A stretch of 64,000 nt of DNA from Promethearchaeota archaeon (GCA_014728035.1 WJMJ01000101.1:57358-121357); one strand, 5' to 3'; counted from the stretch's first letter, positions 24,096 to 34,525 are shown. The notes: generated by a model from the letters alone, not told the origin. Program-made: numbers and translations.

Positions 24096-25112
24096 ATGAA
24101 TATACTTAATCTAGAGGAAAAGATCGACCCAAAATATCGGGGTGAGATAGAAATTATTATAAAAGACCGCAATGGCAATGTGATAGAGCGTGTGGTTGAA
24201 CCAAATATCGTCAAGATATTTGCCAAAGAAATATTGTCACACACAATGCCATTCTCTAAGGTGTGGGATCCAAATGCATCCTCTGGATCTGGTGGGTGGG
24301 TAGATTCTGAAATAGACCCCAATGAAGATTTTGCTGTAAAGTACATCCTATTGGGGGCATCATTTGATGCCAATGGTATTCCATTGGATACCGAGGATAC
24401 AAGATTTTACACTCTAGACCCTGTGACTGATACATATAAACCAATACGGTTGGAACCTGGTGCCTGGTATGATGGTGGTTTGATAAATGCTATCCCCATC
24501 GCAGACCCAGACCGTCCTCTCAAGCGTATTGAGAGGTTTAGTTTTGAACCCACATATCAACCAGCTGGTTCGCCATTGTTGCAGGAAGACGTTAGAGCGA
24601 TCAACAATGTGTTGAAAGCAGAGACGACTTTGCGCACTGACGAGTATAATGGATTTGGTTTAACTGATACTGATTTTTTCACTATTACAGAAGTAGCACT
24701 GGCGGCTGGTAAGACTATTGATGGTCTGGACTCCTGTGATTGCACACCACGTGAATTATTCCTTGATGGCCCATACCCAGCCACTCTAACCGGTGGTGAT
24801 GTAGTTACTTTGGATGATACTTCTGATGTGTTGTCCATTACGGCAGGAGATCAAATCAAAATCACAGGTGCTGGTAGTGAGGAAGATTTGGATCAGGTCA
24901 CTCCATTTTATCTCGTTCTCGATAAAGCGGAGACTGGTAGAGATATTCAGCTTGATAGAGTCCCAGTTGATGCTGATAATGATCCACTTACCGGGTCGGT
25001 GCAGTTGTGGAGGGACACATTGCGCATATTTAGCCACCGAATATTATCAAGCCCAGTGAAGAAAAGTAATGTTTTTGAGATTACCATCCGCTGGTCGATA
25101 ATATTCAATTAG
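24096..25112 (+). CDS. Tail/baseplate protein (338 aa)
   Basis: ATG 24096 is chosen because GAGGA sits six bases upstream. The TTG at 24084 overlaps the previous stop. It opens with a strand-rich domain (GEIEIIIKDRNGNVIERVVEPNIV) and continues as a long beta-rich protein with many D, G and T residues. It lies between two probable baseplate genes, so assembly into the baseplate or tail tip is inferred from context. The family is not recognised. Confidence 0.7.
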   Translation: MNILNLEEKIDPKYRGEIEIIIKDRNGNVIERVVEPNIVKIFAKEILSHTMPFSKVWDPNASSGSGGWVDSEIDPNEDFAVKYILLGASFDANGIPLDTEDTRFYTLDPVTDTYKPIRLEPGAWYDGGLINAIPIADPDRPLKRIERFSFEPTYQPAGSPLLQEDVRAINNVLKAETTLRTDEYNGFGLTDTDFFTITEVALAAGKTIDGLDSCDCTPRELFLDGPYPATLTGGDVVTLDDTSDVLSITAGDQIKITGAGSEEDLDQVTPFYLVLDKAETGRDIQLDRVPVDADNDPLTGSVQLWRDTLRIFSHRILSSPVKKSNVFEITIRWSIIFN

Positions 25113-25129
25113 TATTGTAGGAGATCATA

Positions 25130-26851
25130 ATGCCACAAATAAATCCCAGTCTGGTGCCAACAGTAAGCCCAGGTAACCTGTTCAGTAGGCTTACTTCTGA
25201 CCCCAGTCTTGCTATACGTTGGTTAACTTCAGTTGATCCTGTATATTTTGAAGCATGGAATAGACCGTTAGCCGATGAGGCCATGCGTCAATTAATTATT
25301 GCCAAATCGCTGGATCAAGTTAGTCTTCGTTTAGGACACCAGACATATTTCCCATTCTTGGTTCAGCCAGTTATTACTGGTGGTATGGATGTGCCTCTAT
25401 CTTGGATATGGGATGTGCATTCATCAGTACCCGCAAAATGGGAGAATTTGAGATTAGCACGCATTAAGAGAGTGAGTGGTAGTAATCCTGGAGGGTCTGG
25501 TGGTTCTGAGGATTACACCGGAACTCTGAGATTGGTATTCACTGCCAATCAATCAGGGTCGACAACTGAAGTTGCCCTCTTTACTCTTGATTATGATATT
25601 GGTTCCACACTTACATATCAACGTGTGGATGTTGTTGTGTCTACCGAAGAGACCATTAACGTAGACCCAAGTGAAGCGGATACCATATCAGGTTTTGCGA
25701 TTTTCCGCACTCTTGATCTTAGTGACTCTACAGTACAGTCGTTTCTCGATTTTGTTGAACCACCCACAGATACGACTGATTCTGATAGTGACGGCGAATT
25801 TGATAATCCAGCAGTATATACGATAATCGATTCAAGCCCAGGTGTATTTGGTATGGCAGCATTGCCACATGGTACTGGTGTATTGGTGGATTCGGCATCC
25901 AATTCTATACCTGATACTGCAGCGCAGATAGCCAGTTGGGTTTCTGCATTTAACTATCCATTCAGATATACAGCCACCAGAAAATCGACTTCACCAGTAG
26001 TCATCGAAATACCAGCAGGTTTGTTCTATGAGTTTGATATTACAGCACCAGCTGGCGATGAGCCGGATGGAGACACATCTGGAACATATTATCCAGTGTG
26101 GATAAGTCGTGTCGTTCGTGAAGATGTGTCGGCTGATACTCTGACATTTTATTTTGCAACTTATGCTATTGTTGATGAAAATCCGTCAACAGCACCAGTA
26201 GAATTTGCCACATTGACTCTGGAGCGTACATTTACATCCGGGCAGGTGGTTGAAATTGAATCAATTGATAATCTATATAATGTAACTGGAACAAATTCTG
26301 ATTTGTTCAATCAGCATTTTGGCCGTGGACATGTGATGCTGAGCAGTCTGTGGGGTGGTACAGGCGATACTGTTACCGACTTTTTCGATGCATTTCTTAC
26401 AATAGTTGGAGATCCAGCACAAATCGAATTCGTTTCTGGAAACTCCATACTTTCTAGTTATGGAATCAGTCGTGTACCCAAATATGTACCAACATTGGGT
26501 GAGAATCAGGCACTGAAAGGTAGTAGTGCTACCAGAGAAGACAATCCAACACACCCCAGCGATGACAATCGATATGTAACACAAGATGATCAGGGACTTG
26601 GAGATCGGGTAGATTTTGAATCTATATCTGGTATTAGTAGTAATGCCGATATTGAACGATATGGTTATAAGGGTGGGCTTGTCTGTCGTAAGGTGAAGCT
26701 GATTGTGAATTCGTCTGGCACCAGCCATAATTATGAAGATGATGTGTTGCCGAGACTAAGGTGTTTGCTTGGCCGAGACCCAATATTTGGAGATGAATAC
26801 TGGGATGGTACTAGATGGTTCAAGTTCAATGGTGACACCTGGACCGGTTGA
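25130..26851 (+). CDS. Large tail/baseplate protein (573 aa)
   Basis: ATG 25130 with GTAGGAGATCATA upstream. The N-terminal 80 residues are alpha-helical and hydrophobic in places. The remainder is beta-rich with SGSNPGGSGG linkers and Asp-rich loops. It may be a baseplate or spike-related protein. The 123 bases after it (26852-26974) hold no gene. It shows no enzyme motif. Confidence 0.65.
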   Translation: MPQINPSLVPTVSPGNLFSRLTSDPSLAIRWLTSVDPVYFEAWNRPLADEAMRQLIIAKSLDQVSLRLGHQTYFPFLVQPVITGGMDVPLSWIWDVHSSVPAKWENLRLARIKRVSGSNPGGSGGSEDYTGTLRLVFTANQSGSTTEVALFTLDYDIGSTLTYQRVDVVVSTEETINVDPSEADTISGFAIFRTLDLSDSTVQSFLDFVEPPTDTTDSDSDGEFDNPAVYTIIDSSPGVFGMAALPHGTGVLVDSASNSIPDTAAQIASWVSAFNYPFRYTATRKSTSPVVIEIPAGLFYEFDITAPAGDEPDGDTSGTYYPVWISRVVREDVSADTLTFYFATYAIVDENPSTAPVEFATLTLERTFTSGQVVEIESIDNLYNVTGTNSDLFNQHFGRGHVMLSSLWGGTGDTVTDFFDAFLTIVGDPAQIEFVSGNSILSSYGISRVPKYVPTLGENQALKGSSATREDNPTHPSDDNRYVTQDDQGLGDRVDFESISGISSNADIERYGYKGGLVCRKVKLIVNSSGTSHNYEDDVLPRLRCLLGRDPIFGDEYWDGTRWFKFNGDTWTG

Positions 26852-26974
26852 TCTGGTCAACAACAATCAATAAACTGTGTATTTGATGCACAAATGACAT
26901 ACATACAGTTGTTGTGCATGTTGACTCATAATATATCCAATTCTCACAAATATAATAAAGATTGGAGCGTATAA

Positions 26975-28519
26975 ATGAGTCAACTCCCCCAATTTCCATT
27001 TGCAGGACAAATACTGATTGATTTTTATGGTGTGCAGTGGCAATATGATCCAATAATTGATGGATGGAAGAGGCTGGGAGATAAAGAAGACGTTCCAATA
27101 GCTGATGGAACACAATCTGGCCTTCTCAGCCCAATACTGAAAAATAAAATTGATGGCATACCTGATAGGGGTGGTGGGTGTGGCATCATCGTAAAACCAT
27201 TGAAGAGAAATCTTGATAATTCAGATGGTATGTTGGTAGGCGATATCAATCTTACCAGTCATTCGTTGGATATTACGTGTGTCGATAGTAATGGTGAGGA
27301 AATAGCAGAGAACTGTTTACCAGATGTAGAAGTGTCTGCGGACGAACGCCAACCGGGATTTAACTTCCAAATAAAACAGAAGACATTGGATGGGTTATGT
27401 ATCAGAGTGCCTGGGATTCCAGGACCTAAAGGACCACAGGGAGACAAAGGAGATCCTGGACAACCAGGCACTGGTGATGGTCCACAGGGCGAACAGGGTG
27501 TTCCTGGTAAAGATGAAACAGAACCTGGGACATTTACGGGAGTGAAAATACTGGACGATCCCGGCATTTATGATAATGCTGTGGTGGGGTTGGATCTAGA
27601 TGCTGACAATGGCATTTTAAATGTCATAAAATCCAAAGTCAGAGTTCCAACAGACAACACACCCGCGAATCAGGTTATAGCTCAACAGATATCAAGAGAC
27701 ATTGTATTTACCGGTGATAGATGGGATTTTCAATTGGGTAGACCGTCTGGAGATCCGTTAGAGGAAACAGACCCAGATATTCTGCATATGCCAGCTGGGT
27801 TTGAACCAGATGGGAATACCAACACCGAACTTAGTTCTAAGAAATTAAGCACAATATTACAACATGTCATAAATAGATATGACGATGATCTGCAGATTGT
27901 GGAAGCACAATACGATAAAGAATTGAGAGATTATATTCTTTCCAAGGACGAGGAATGTCGTAATATTCTCGCTGCTCTAGCACAACAGTTATCAGAATGT
28001 GAATGGAAGCTACCCATAGACTTCTGTCTTGGCATTAGCCCCGGTGATTGTATCCCAGATGAATCTGGCACTGAAGGTGTATTGAATTGCATACGACGAG
28101 ATTCCATAGAAGTTATTGAATCGGTTCAAGATTTTGATTATGTGGATTATAGTAATCCATCGGCACCTGTACTTATTGATATTGACGCCACTGATGCACT
28201 GTTGAATGCTGGTGGTGGTGCAATAGAAGCCGTTGATGTGACTGTGGATTATGAAAATGGTGCTGGCCCAGATACCTGGGAAATTATATATATGGGCAAC
28301 ACTCTGGCCGAGCAGACTGATTCTGGTAGTGGGTCGTTCAGTGGGTCGGCTACTGGTAGTTCACCCATTGTGCAGATTAAGGTGACTCCTGGAGATAGTG
28401 GTACTGCGTGGTCAGGCACAATAACAGCAACATTTGATATATGTGTGTTTAGTAATCCTTCGCCAGGACCAATCACGGAAGCACCAGTCATAGTTGAATA
28501 TAAAGATGAGGACGCATGA
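26975..28519 (+). CDS. Fibre protein with collagen-like stalk (514 aa)
   Basis: ATG 26975 after TTGGAGCGTATAA. The N-terminal module (FAGQILIDFYGVQWQYD, then W-K-R-L-G) and SGLLSPILKNKID resemble the attachment region of the 14963 and 28516 proteins and the common fibre motif 'GLMSxxDKxKLD'. A collagen-like G-X-Y run follows (about 148-175; GPKGPQGDKGDPG). Then come a long helical segment with Cys and a beta-rich C-terminus. It is probably a trimeric tail fibre or whisker. The next gene's ATG overlaps its TGA. Confidence 0.75.
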   Translation: MSQLPQFPFAGQILIDFYGVQWQYDPIIDGWKRLGDKEDVPIADGTQSGLLSPILKNKIDGIPDRGGGCGIIVKPLKRNLDNSDGMLVGDINLTSHSLDITCVDSNGEEIAENCLPDVEVSADERQPGFNFQIKQKTLDGLCIRVPGIPGPKGPQGDKGDPGQPGTGDGPQGEQGVPGKDETEPGTFTGVKILDDPGIYDNAVVGLDLDADNGILNVIKSKVRVPTDNTPANQVIAQQISRDIVFTGDRWDFQLGRPSGDPLEETDPDILHMPAGFEPDGNTNTELSSKKLSTILQHVINRYDDDLQIVEAQYDKELRDYILSKDEECRNILAALAQQLSECEWKLPIDFCLGISPGDCIPDESGTEGVLNCIRRDSIEVIESVQDFDYVDYSNPSAPVLIDIDATDALLNAGGGAIEAVDVTVDYENGAGPDTWEIIYMGNTLAEQTDSGSGSFSGSATGSSPIVQIKVTPGDSGTAWSGTITATFDICVFSNPSPGPITEAPVIVEYKDEDA

Positions 28520-31101
28520 ACTTCCCTGATAATCCAACTGATGGAATGATTTTTGAAAAATCTCCTGGTGTATACTTCCAATATAACAAGGGAACTAATA
28601 CGTGGACCAGACTGGATGGTTATAAGTCAATCCAGATAGCGACTAGCTTGCGTCCTGGTCTTATGTCATCAAACGATTTTACTAAACTCAATAAACTATT
28701 GGTACCACCATCAAGAACTACCCTAACGTCAGATCAATGTGATACAGTGTTTGAAACGGGGATTATCGGTCTTTATTCAGACGATGGTTCTCTAATCATT
28801 GACAGCAATCTAAGTCTCTATGATCATTCAACAGAAAGTCCTAACGCAATACCTACTGAATGGCAGATTCATGAAAACACCTATGGCTTCAATTTCAAAG
28901 TCAATATGAATCAGCTAATTAATACGTTAACTGACAATGGCAATTTGTATATAGAAACCATAAGAGGCGAGCGCGGTAATAAAGGAGAAAAGGGAGATCC
29001 TGGTGTTGATAAGTTAGACACTGGTCCTAAGGGTGAGACTGGACCATCAGGTTCTAATGCACCGTTCCTGGGCGACCTCATTGATGAACCTCTCCAGCTA
29101 GAATTAGTGCAAGACAATAATAAAGCCGTAATTGATATCAAGGTGGAATCGGTATCAAAACAAGAAAATTATCTAGTAATTACCAGAGCCACAATTGGAA
29201 GTGATGCTTGCCCCAGAGAAGTGTTACCACAATCGAAGCAGAGTTCATGGGTAGTAGCTGTTGATCCAAAATTAGGTGGGCAGTTACAATGTAATACTGA
29301 GTGTGTGAAATGCTCAATGCTGTTCCATCTGGATATAGAAGATTTAATTGACAATATAAAGGATAGATATCGATACTTATTGACACAGGCAAAACAGCAA
29401 CGTGAATCATTGGCGCGTGAATGGCTACAGACAATGATGACTGTTTTCAATCAACAGAAAGCAGCACTTTGCTGTGCATTGGAGAATTGTGAATCTAGGA
29501 AGAGAAACCAGGACACCAGAAGATTTATAGAATCTCAACGAATACAAGCAGCACAAGGTAATTTTCAACTCCATGTTGATAGTACGCCAGACCCTGAATT
29601 TACTATTGATATGGACGCTTATAAAGATTGTGAAGCTGAAGGGGGACAGGTTACTGAACAACCTGGAGATGGTGGGTGCGAAGATTGTGTTATGCGTGTG
29701 GTGGTTGAAGCTAAGAATGACTTTAACAATAAGGTTATTGCTAGCCTTCCCGGAGGAACCTATGCTGCTGAGATTGTGGATGGCTGTATTTATAATGGTA
29801 TTGAATGGAATTGTGAATTATCACTGAAATCCAATATTGCTCCTGCCGTAACTAAACAATATGAAATTCCAGCACGATCCACAGCTGATTATGATTTTGC
29901 TACCAATGAAGCTGCGAGAGAATACTTCCTTAACAGTGTAGTATTCTTCGATCACGTGGGCGGGGATATAGAGGCATGGGTAGCAAGTCCTCACCCACAA
30001 TCTGGATTAGTTACACTGTGTATATGGAACGCAGAATGTTTCACGGGTATACCTACTGGGATTGGTTATGAGGGTTATGATAACTGGTGCGTCATGACAG
30101 TTGAAAATATTGCATGGCATGAACGCACATTCAATACACAAACAACCAATGGTGGGTTGATACAGGTTGGTGGCACTAAATGGATAATATCTCAGCCATC
30201 ATTAAGCCCAGATTTACATTGTATGAGGAAATTCATAGGAGATGGATTCGGCACTCCAGCACTTGCTTGGCAAACTACTGACGGTGAGAATTTTGCTGGC
30301 CTTAAGTCTAGCGGTGCCTATGTACTTATATATGATGATAATATGAATACCCTGTTCAGGGATAAATTACATAATGATCCCATATCAACTGTGGGTGATT
30401 ATCAATCCATAGATACTATTATATTCCCATATGAACATGTTCAAGTTTCGGATTTCTATGCGCCATCTACTTCAACTAAAATACTGATCATTGATGACAA
30501 TCCATCCGCACAGATTTACAAAAGTGATATGGATAGACTAGGTTATGATGCGACTTGGCAGGATGATGCAACGAATATCAAAGATTATGCGGCTGTCATA
30601 TTGCTCAGTAACACGGCGGCGCGTGGCGATACTGATAATATTGAAATGTATGTTGCAAACGGCGGTGGGCTTATAACCATTGGTAGTACTATATATCATC
30701 TTGCGCGATCTCCTGGAGTAACTTCGCTACCTGATTGGGTCGGTGGGGGAGGTGCCTATTATACTATTAGGAACACTACACCCATAACGGCTACTGCTGT
30801 CAAAAATTTCGGATCTATATCATCAGGAGATGAAGTATATAGTATAAATAATGGGCTTGGATTGCCAACCATATTTGACCCAGACCCATCTGGAATTGTA
30901 GCCATATTTGATCAGAACGATATTGAAATCCCTGGAAGAGAATATGTAAATGATCCGCCAAGACCAGAATGTGCTGCATATATGGTTCGCACTGGTGCTG
31001 GCAGGGTGTTCTGGGCAACTAGACCATATTCAAGCCCAACAATCGCAAAATGGGATGCATTATTAGATAGTGCCATACAATGGGCTGCTGAGGGTAGTTG
31101 A
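28516..31101 (+). CDS. Collagen-like fibre with C-terminal amidotransferase-like domain (861 aa)
   Basis: It begins with the attachment module (TDGMIFEKSPGVYFQY; LRPGLMSSNDFTKLNKLL) and has GXY repeats at about 154-182. A helical stretch (about 270-350) and a beta-rich part follow. The last 210 residues include KILIIDDNPSA, then MYVANGGGLITIGSTI, the layout of ThuA-like or class-I glutamine-amidotransferase-like Rossmann domains. No catalytic Cys-His-Glu triad is evident, so it may be a binding domain rather than an enzyme. It forms an overlapping pair with the upstream fibre gene. This is a virion protein by context. Confidence 0.7.
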   Translation: MNFPDNPTDGMIFEKSPGVYFQYNKGTNTWTRLDGYKSIQIATSLRPGLMSSNDFTKLNKLLVPPSRTTLTSDQCDTVFETGIIGLYSDDGSLIIDSNLSLYDHSTESPNAIPTEWQIHENTYGFNFKVNMNQLINTLTDNGNLYIETIRGERGNKGEKGDPGVDKLDTGPKGETGPSGSNAPFLGDLIDEPLQLELVQDNNKAVIDIKVESVSKQENYLVITRATIGSDACPREVLPQSKQSSWVVAVDPKLGGQLQCNTECVKCSMLFHLDIEDLIDNIKDRYRYLLTQAKQQRESLAREWLQTMMTVFNQQKAALCCALENCESRKRNQDTRRFIESQRIQAAQGNFQLHVDSTPDPEFTIDMDAYKDCEAEGGQVTEQPGDGGCEDCVMRVVVEAKNDFNNKVIASLPGGTYAAEIVDGCIYNGIEWNCELSLKSNIAPAVTKQYEIPARSTADYDFATNEAAREYFLNSVVFFDHVGGDIEAWVASPHPQSGLVTLCIWNAECFTGIPTGIGYEGYDNWCVMTVENIAWHERTFNTQTTNGGLIQVGGTKWIISQPSLSPDLHCMRKFIGDGFGTPALAWQTTDGENFAGLKSSGAYVLIYDDNMNTLFRDKLHNDPISTVGDYQSIDTIIFPYEHVQVSDFYAPSTSTKILIIDDNPSAQIYKSDMDRLGYDATWQDDATNIKDYAAVILLSNTAARGDTDNIEMYVANGGGLITIGSTIYHLARSPGVTSLPDWVGGGGAYYTIRNTTPITATAVKNFGSISSGDEVYSINNGLGLPTIFDPDPSGIVAIFDQNDIEIPGREYVNDPPRPECAAYMVRTGAGRVFWATRPYSSPTIAKWDALLDSAIQWAAEGS

Positions 31102-31646
31102 TGGAATTAAATGTGTCTCTATTTTGTAGCTTGGCCAGGCAATCATACTGGAATGAATGGCTATCTGATTATGATGTGGGTTTGCATTCATTTCTTAAAT
31201 CCGCATTGAAAAAGGGTGGATGTAGACATGTGCGTCAATGTATGATTAGGATTATGGAAGAGATAAAGAAGAGAGGTGATGGCCGTAGGTTGGCCGCTTT
31301 TCTTATTCGAAAGTATCCGTCATTGATTAAGAATCGATTTAAATCAGTCAGTCATATATCTTCTAATATAGACAAGAAGTTTAGTGATATAAATAAAGTG
31401 TTTAGTTTTTATAATAGACATATTCTCACGTTTCCACACAGAATGATAATTTGTGATGATGATAAAAATCAATTGATGCATAAAATAGAGTCATTCTCCA
31501 AGGATAAACGTGATGTTGATTATGTTATTGTAGATGGATGTGCTTATCTGGAGTATTTCACACCAGAAACCGAATATATGTCAGATTCGATCCATCAAAA
31601 CGATAGAGAAGTAACTTTATATAAACAAAAGATTGGAGCAAAATAA
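31101..31646 (+). CDS. Hypothetical protein (181 aa)
   Basis: ATG 31101 overlaps the previous stop (TGATG). A basic N-terminal half with several Cys precedes an acidic C-terminus. No motif is recognised. It separates the fibre pair from the zinc-finger gene on the same strand. Confidence 0.6.
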   Translation: MELNVSLFCSLARQSYWNEWLSDYDVGLHSFLKSALKKGGCRHVRQCMIRIMEEIKKRGDGRRLAAFLIRKYPSLIKNRFKSVSHISSNIDKKFSDINKVFSFYNRHILTFPHRMIICDDDKNQLMHKIESFSKDKRDVDYVIVDGCAYLEYFTPETEYMSDSIHQNDREVTLYKQKIGAK

Positions 31647-31647
31647 T

Positions 31648-32118
31648 ATGAAATGTCCCATATGCGATAAGAAAGTCAAGAATCAAGGCGCATTGGTATC
31701 TCATATGCGCACACACGTAAAAAGAGGCGAGGTAATTGAATCTAAGGACCCCATATCCGGCAAGATGTTTTTTGATAAGGTTCCCGGTGAAATTGTAGAG
31801 GAAAAGACATTCACTGAAGATGCACCATTCGCCATGCTTGGTGATGAGCCAGTAGGTGGACAACCCAAGAAGGTATGGGAAGTACCAATAGACCAATATA
31901 AGGCTATTGATCCTAGACAATACTTTGTTACTACTGGTGAGGCCATAATCAAAATTGACCAGCTAATTGGTGATCTCAAAAATTTGCAATCTAATATTAA
32001 AAAATTGAGAACCAGATTATTGAAGGCAAAGAGTGAATCAAAATACCTCGAAACAGCTTGGGAGCAAAACAAACTTATTGTAAAGCGCAAGGATCCCAGA
32101 CGGAAAAGCTTGAGGTAA
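31648..32118 (+). CDS. C2H2 zinc-finger protein with coiled coil (156 aa)
   Basis: ATG 31648 is chosen because TTGGAG lies upstream. It begins with a classical single C2H2 finger (C3, C6, H19, H23, with the usual 12-residue spacing and a hydrophobic pair). A central Gly/Pro segment and a C-terminal lysine-rich helix (about 115-150) follow. C2H2 fingers are common in eukaryotes but rare in phages, where they occur in Ros/MucR-like proteins, and this sequence is not of that type. It probably binds DNA or a protein partner. Confidence 0.7.
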   Translation: MKCPICDKKVKNQGALVSHMRTHVKRGEVIESKDPISGKMFFDKVPGEIVEEKTFTEDAPFAMLGDEPVGGQPKKVWEVPIDQYKAIDPRQYFVTTGEAIIKIDQLIGDLKNLQSNIKKLRTRLLKAKSESKYLETAWEQNKLIVKRKDPRRKSLR

Positions 32119-32120
32119 TT

Positions 32121-33020
32121 ATGAAAAAAGAATTTGTTAATGAGTTGAATTCAATTTTAAGTGAGGCGGTGATTGACTGGACTCGTAGTCGTTTGGATCC
32201 ACGAATATTTGATCTGTTCAATGATACTTATATTATGAGGCCAGAAGTATCCAATTTCATCAATGATGTAGTAAAATCAATTAACGACAATATAATAGAT
32301 GTAAATAATTATTTTGTTAAGGGTAGTATTCTTAGTTTCCAATGGCTTGATCATAGTGATGTTGACGTGCTGGTTGAAATAGATGATGATATTGCCGACG
32401 ATGAACGAGATAGGCTGCAACGCGAAGTAGATGATGCATTCGATAATGTACTGATACCAAATACGGAACACCCCATTCAGATTTATTTAAATGTTGGTGA
32501 ATATGACCCAGACAATGCTGATGGTATTTATGTAATTGATTATGCCCGTAGGGGTATGTCAGATCCATGGGTGAAGGGTCCATATAATATTAGAGTTGAC
32601 ATTGATGATTATATGTCTAAATTCCAAAAAGTGGCGGGGTCTATTGACATAGATACTGGGGAGCTTAGACGCGACATTATTGATTATGAGTTGCTCAAGA
32701 AACTGCCTTATGAAGATATTAATAACCTCGAACATAGAATCAATAGTAAATTAGATGAAATCAATGATGGTGTGGATGATTTAGTATATCAATATAAACA
32801 CATACGCGATTTGCGCCACAAAGCTTTTAGCGATGAATTGACACCACAGGAAATCATTAAATATGGTAGCAAGAATAAACTACCAGAGAATGTTATATTT
32901 AAAATGCTGGAACGATACTATTATCTGTCTATGTTGCGCAATCTTAAGGATCTCACAGCACGCGATGATATAGATACTGATAATGTGGATGATGTGAAAG
33001 AAATAATTAAGGAGATATGA
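32121..33020 (+). CDS. Nucleotidyltransferase (299 aa)
   Basis: ATG 32121 follows TTGAGGTAATT. FVKGSILSFQW (65-75) then HSDVDVLVEID (78-88) is the GS-x-DxD signature of the Pol-beta-type nucleotidyltransferase superfamily. A third carboxylate is likely in the following strand (IQIYLNVGEYDPD). The C-terminal half is helical. It may act on RNA ends, proteins or small molecules. The substrate is unknown. It is within the structural module and overlaps the next gene by four bases. Confidence 0.75.
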   Translation: MKKEFVNELNSILSEAVIDWTRSRLDPRIFDLFNDTYIMRPEVSNFINDVVKSINDNIIDVNNYFVKGSILSFQWLDHSDVDVLVEIDDDIADDERDRLQREVDDAFDNVLIPNTEHPIQIYLNVGEYDPDNADGIYVIDYARRGMSDPWVKGPYNIRVDIDDYMSKFQKVAGSIDIDTGELRRDIIDYELLKKLPYEDINNLEHRINSKLDEINDGVDDLVYQYKHIRDLRHKAFSDELTPQEIIKYGSKNKLPENVIFKMLERYYYLSMLRNLKDLTARDDIDTDNVDDVKEIIKEI

Positions 33021-33535
33021 TGAAATCTTTAGATAAAAGATTAAATGAAGCTCTGGAGATTATTGAAGATTCTACAGCACTTGATCAGATGGTGGCTCTT
33101 ATAGAATCGATGGATGAGAATGAGCTTTGTCTTTTGGAAGATCTTATAGAAGAAGCAATTGATATATATCAATTGCTTAACAACATTAGAAATATATTGA
33201 AGAAGATCAAAGCCGAAGCACCAAAAGTCACCACCACAAAGGCGTACAGAAGTTTAGCTGAGTTTGCTAATGAAACCGATCCTAATAAGATTAGTAAATT
33301 GGCTGGCGATCAGGTCCTAACTGATAGAATAAACAGTCTGTCTGAAATGCTAGATAAAGTTGGTGCATCAGAATTGGCATCTGAATTAAATAAAATTGCG
33401 CCCAAGCCCAGTCTTGGTAAAAGGGCCGGGGAAGCGGCCAAGAAATTATTACAACCGAAAGCAAGCAAGAAAGAGGGAGTACCTCGTTGGTTGAGAACTC
33501 TTAGCGATATCGCCAAAACAGTTGGTAGACATTAA
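33017..33535 (+). CDS. Helical hypothetical protein (172 aa)
   Basis: Two tandem ATG codons (33017, 33020) follow AAGGAGAT. The N-terminus is a strongly acidic helix. The C-terminus is basic and Ala/Lys-rich. It has no signal peptide and no enzyme motif. It is cotranscribed with the nucleotidyltransferase and may be its partner, which is inference. Confidence 0.6.
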   Translation: MMKSLDKRLNEALEIIEDSTALDQMVALIESMDENELCLLEDLIEEAIDIYQLLNNIRNILKKIKAEAPKVTTTKAYRSLAEFANETDPNKISKLAGDQVLTDRINSLSEMLDKVGASELASELNKIAPKPSLGKRAGEAAKKLLQPKASKKEGVPRWLRTLSDIAKTVGRH

Positions 33536-33571
33536 TATATATATTGATATTTACATCTTGGATCTAGCATC

Positions 33572-34525
33572 ATGATTCCTCTAAGTGATTTACATAGACA
33601 TCTTGGCGGGTCTACGGGTCTTGATTTTGTATATGCAACCGCCAGAAAACATGGTATGAATCTGTCGTATCAATATATTAACTCGTCAATGACATTCTTG
33701 CCTGGGGAACCATATGGTTTCTATGAGTTTCTTCGCAAATTTGATATTTTGAATCAGATACCATGGGATTGTGAAGATATTATCAGCCTAGCTTATCATG
33801 TGACGAATCAACTTGCTTGCGAGGGAATTGAATACGCTGAAATCAGATTTACTGTTAATAAATATCTAGAGTCTACGAAGTTTGATCATGTAGAAGCCAT
33901 TAAATTTGTGAAGCGTGCTTTCGATTCGGCTTGTGCAGAACTTGGGGTCAATGTTGGGTTGGTACTGTCTTTGAAGTATGAGACTGATAATTATGATGAG
34001 ATGCGTGCTGCCAGAGACTTGTCACGATATGATGATTGTGTGGTGGGAATAGATCTTGTTGGTGATGAGGCTAAATTTTCTGTTGATAAATTTAAACCCA
34101 TAATGAAAATTTGGCATGATGCTGGCAAAGGAATTATGGTACATGCGGGTGAATCACAACCATCATCAAACGTTCGTGATGCAATTAGGCATTTATATGC
34201 AAACCGTATAGCTCATGGAATTAAAGTAATACAAGAGCATAATATGCCACTTCTTGGCGAATGTATTGACCGCAATGTTTGCTTTGATGTAGCCATAAGT
34301 TCCAATATTATGACTGGGTTGGTGGCAGATGCTAAATCACATCCCGCCAAAATGATGTTTGATTGCGGTGCACCAATAACCATAGGCACGGATGATCCAG
34401 TGATTTGTAGGACATCATTGCTTAAAGAACTTGCGTTGGTTAAAGAACATTGGGGTCTATCTGACGATGATATAGATCGCATAAAAGCGAATTCTATAGA
34501 GTATGCATTTAATCATTTCAAGTAA
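33572..34525 (+). CDS. Adenosine deaminase family protein (317 aa)
   Basis: Amidohydrolase fold of the adenosine/AMP deaminase family. LHRHLGGS (7-14) gives the HxH zinc ligands, HAGES (191-195) carries the third His and the catalytic Glu, IAHG (213-216) has the His that assists catalysis, and TIGTDDP (270-276) has the conserved Asp pair. All expected active-site residues are present, so it is probably active and would convert an adenosine-type compound to the inosine form in the cytosol. It is unusual among phage structural genes. Its physiological substrate may be a nucleoside pool component or a signal molecule. Confidence 0.85.
   Translation: MIPLSDLHRHLGGSTGLDFVYATARKHGMNLSYQYINSSMTFLPGEPYGFYEFLRKFDILNQIPWDCEDIISLAYHVTNQLACEGIEYAEIRFTVNKYLESTKFDHVEAIKFVKRAFDSACAELGVNVGLVLSLKYETDNYDEMRAARDLSRYDDCVVGIDLVGDEAKFSVDKFKPIMKIWHDAGKGIMVHAGESQPSSNVRDAIRHLYANRIAHGIKVIQEHNMPLLGECIDRNVCFDVAISSNIMTGLVADAKSHPAKMMFDCGAPITIGTDDPVICRTSLLKELALVKEHWGLSDDDIDRIKANSIEYAFNHFK

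Noticed and set aside
27259..27567. Minus-strand frame with many G, P and S in the collagen-like region
   Set aside because: Its composition is the mirror of the GXY-repeat coding region; no independent support.
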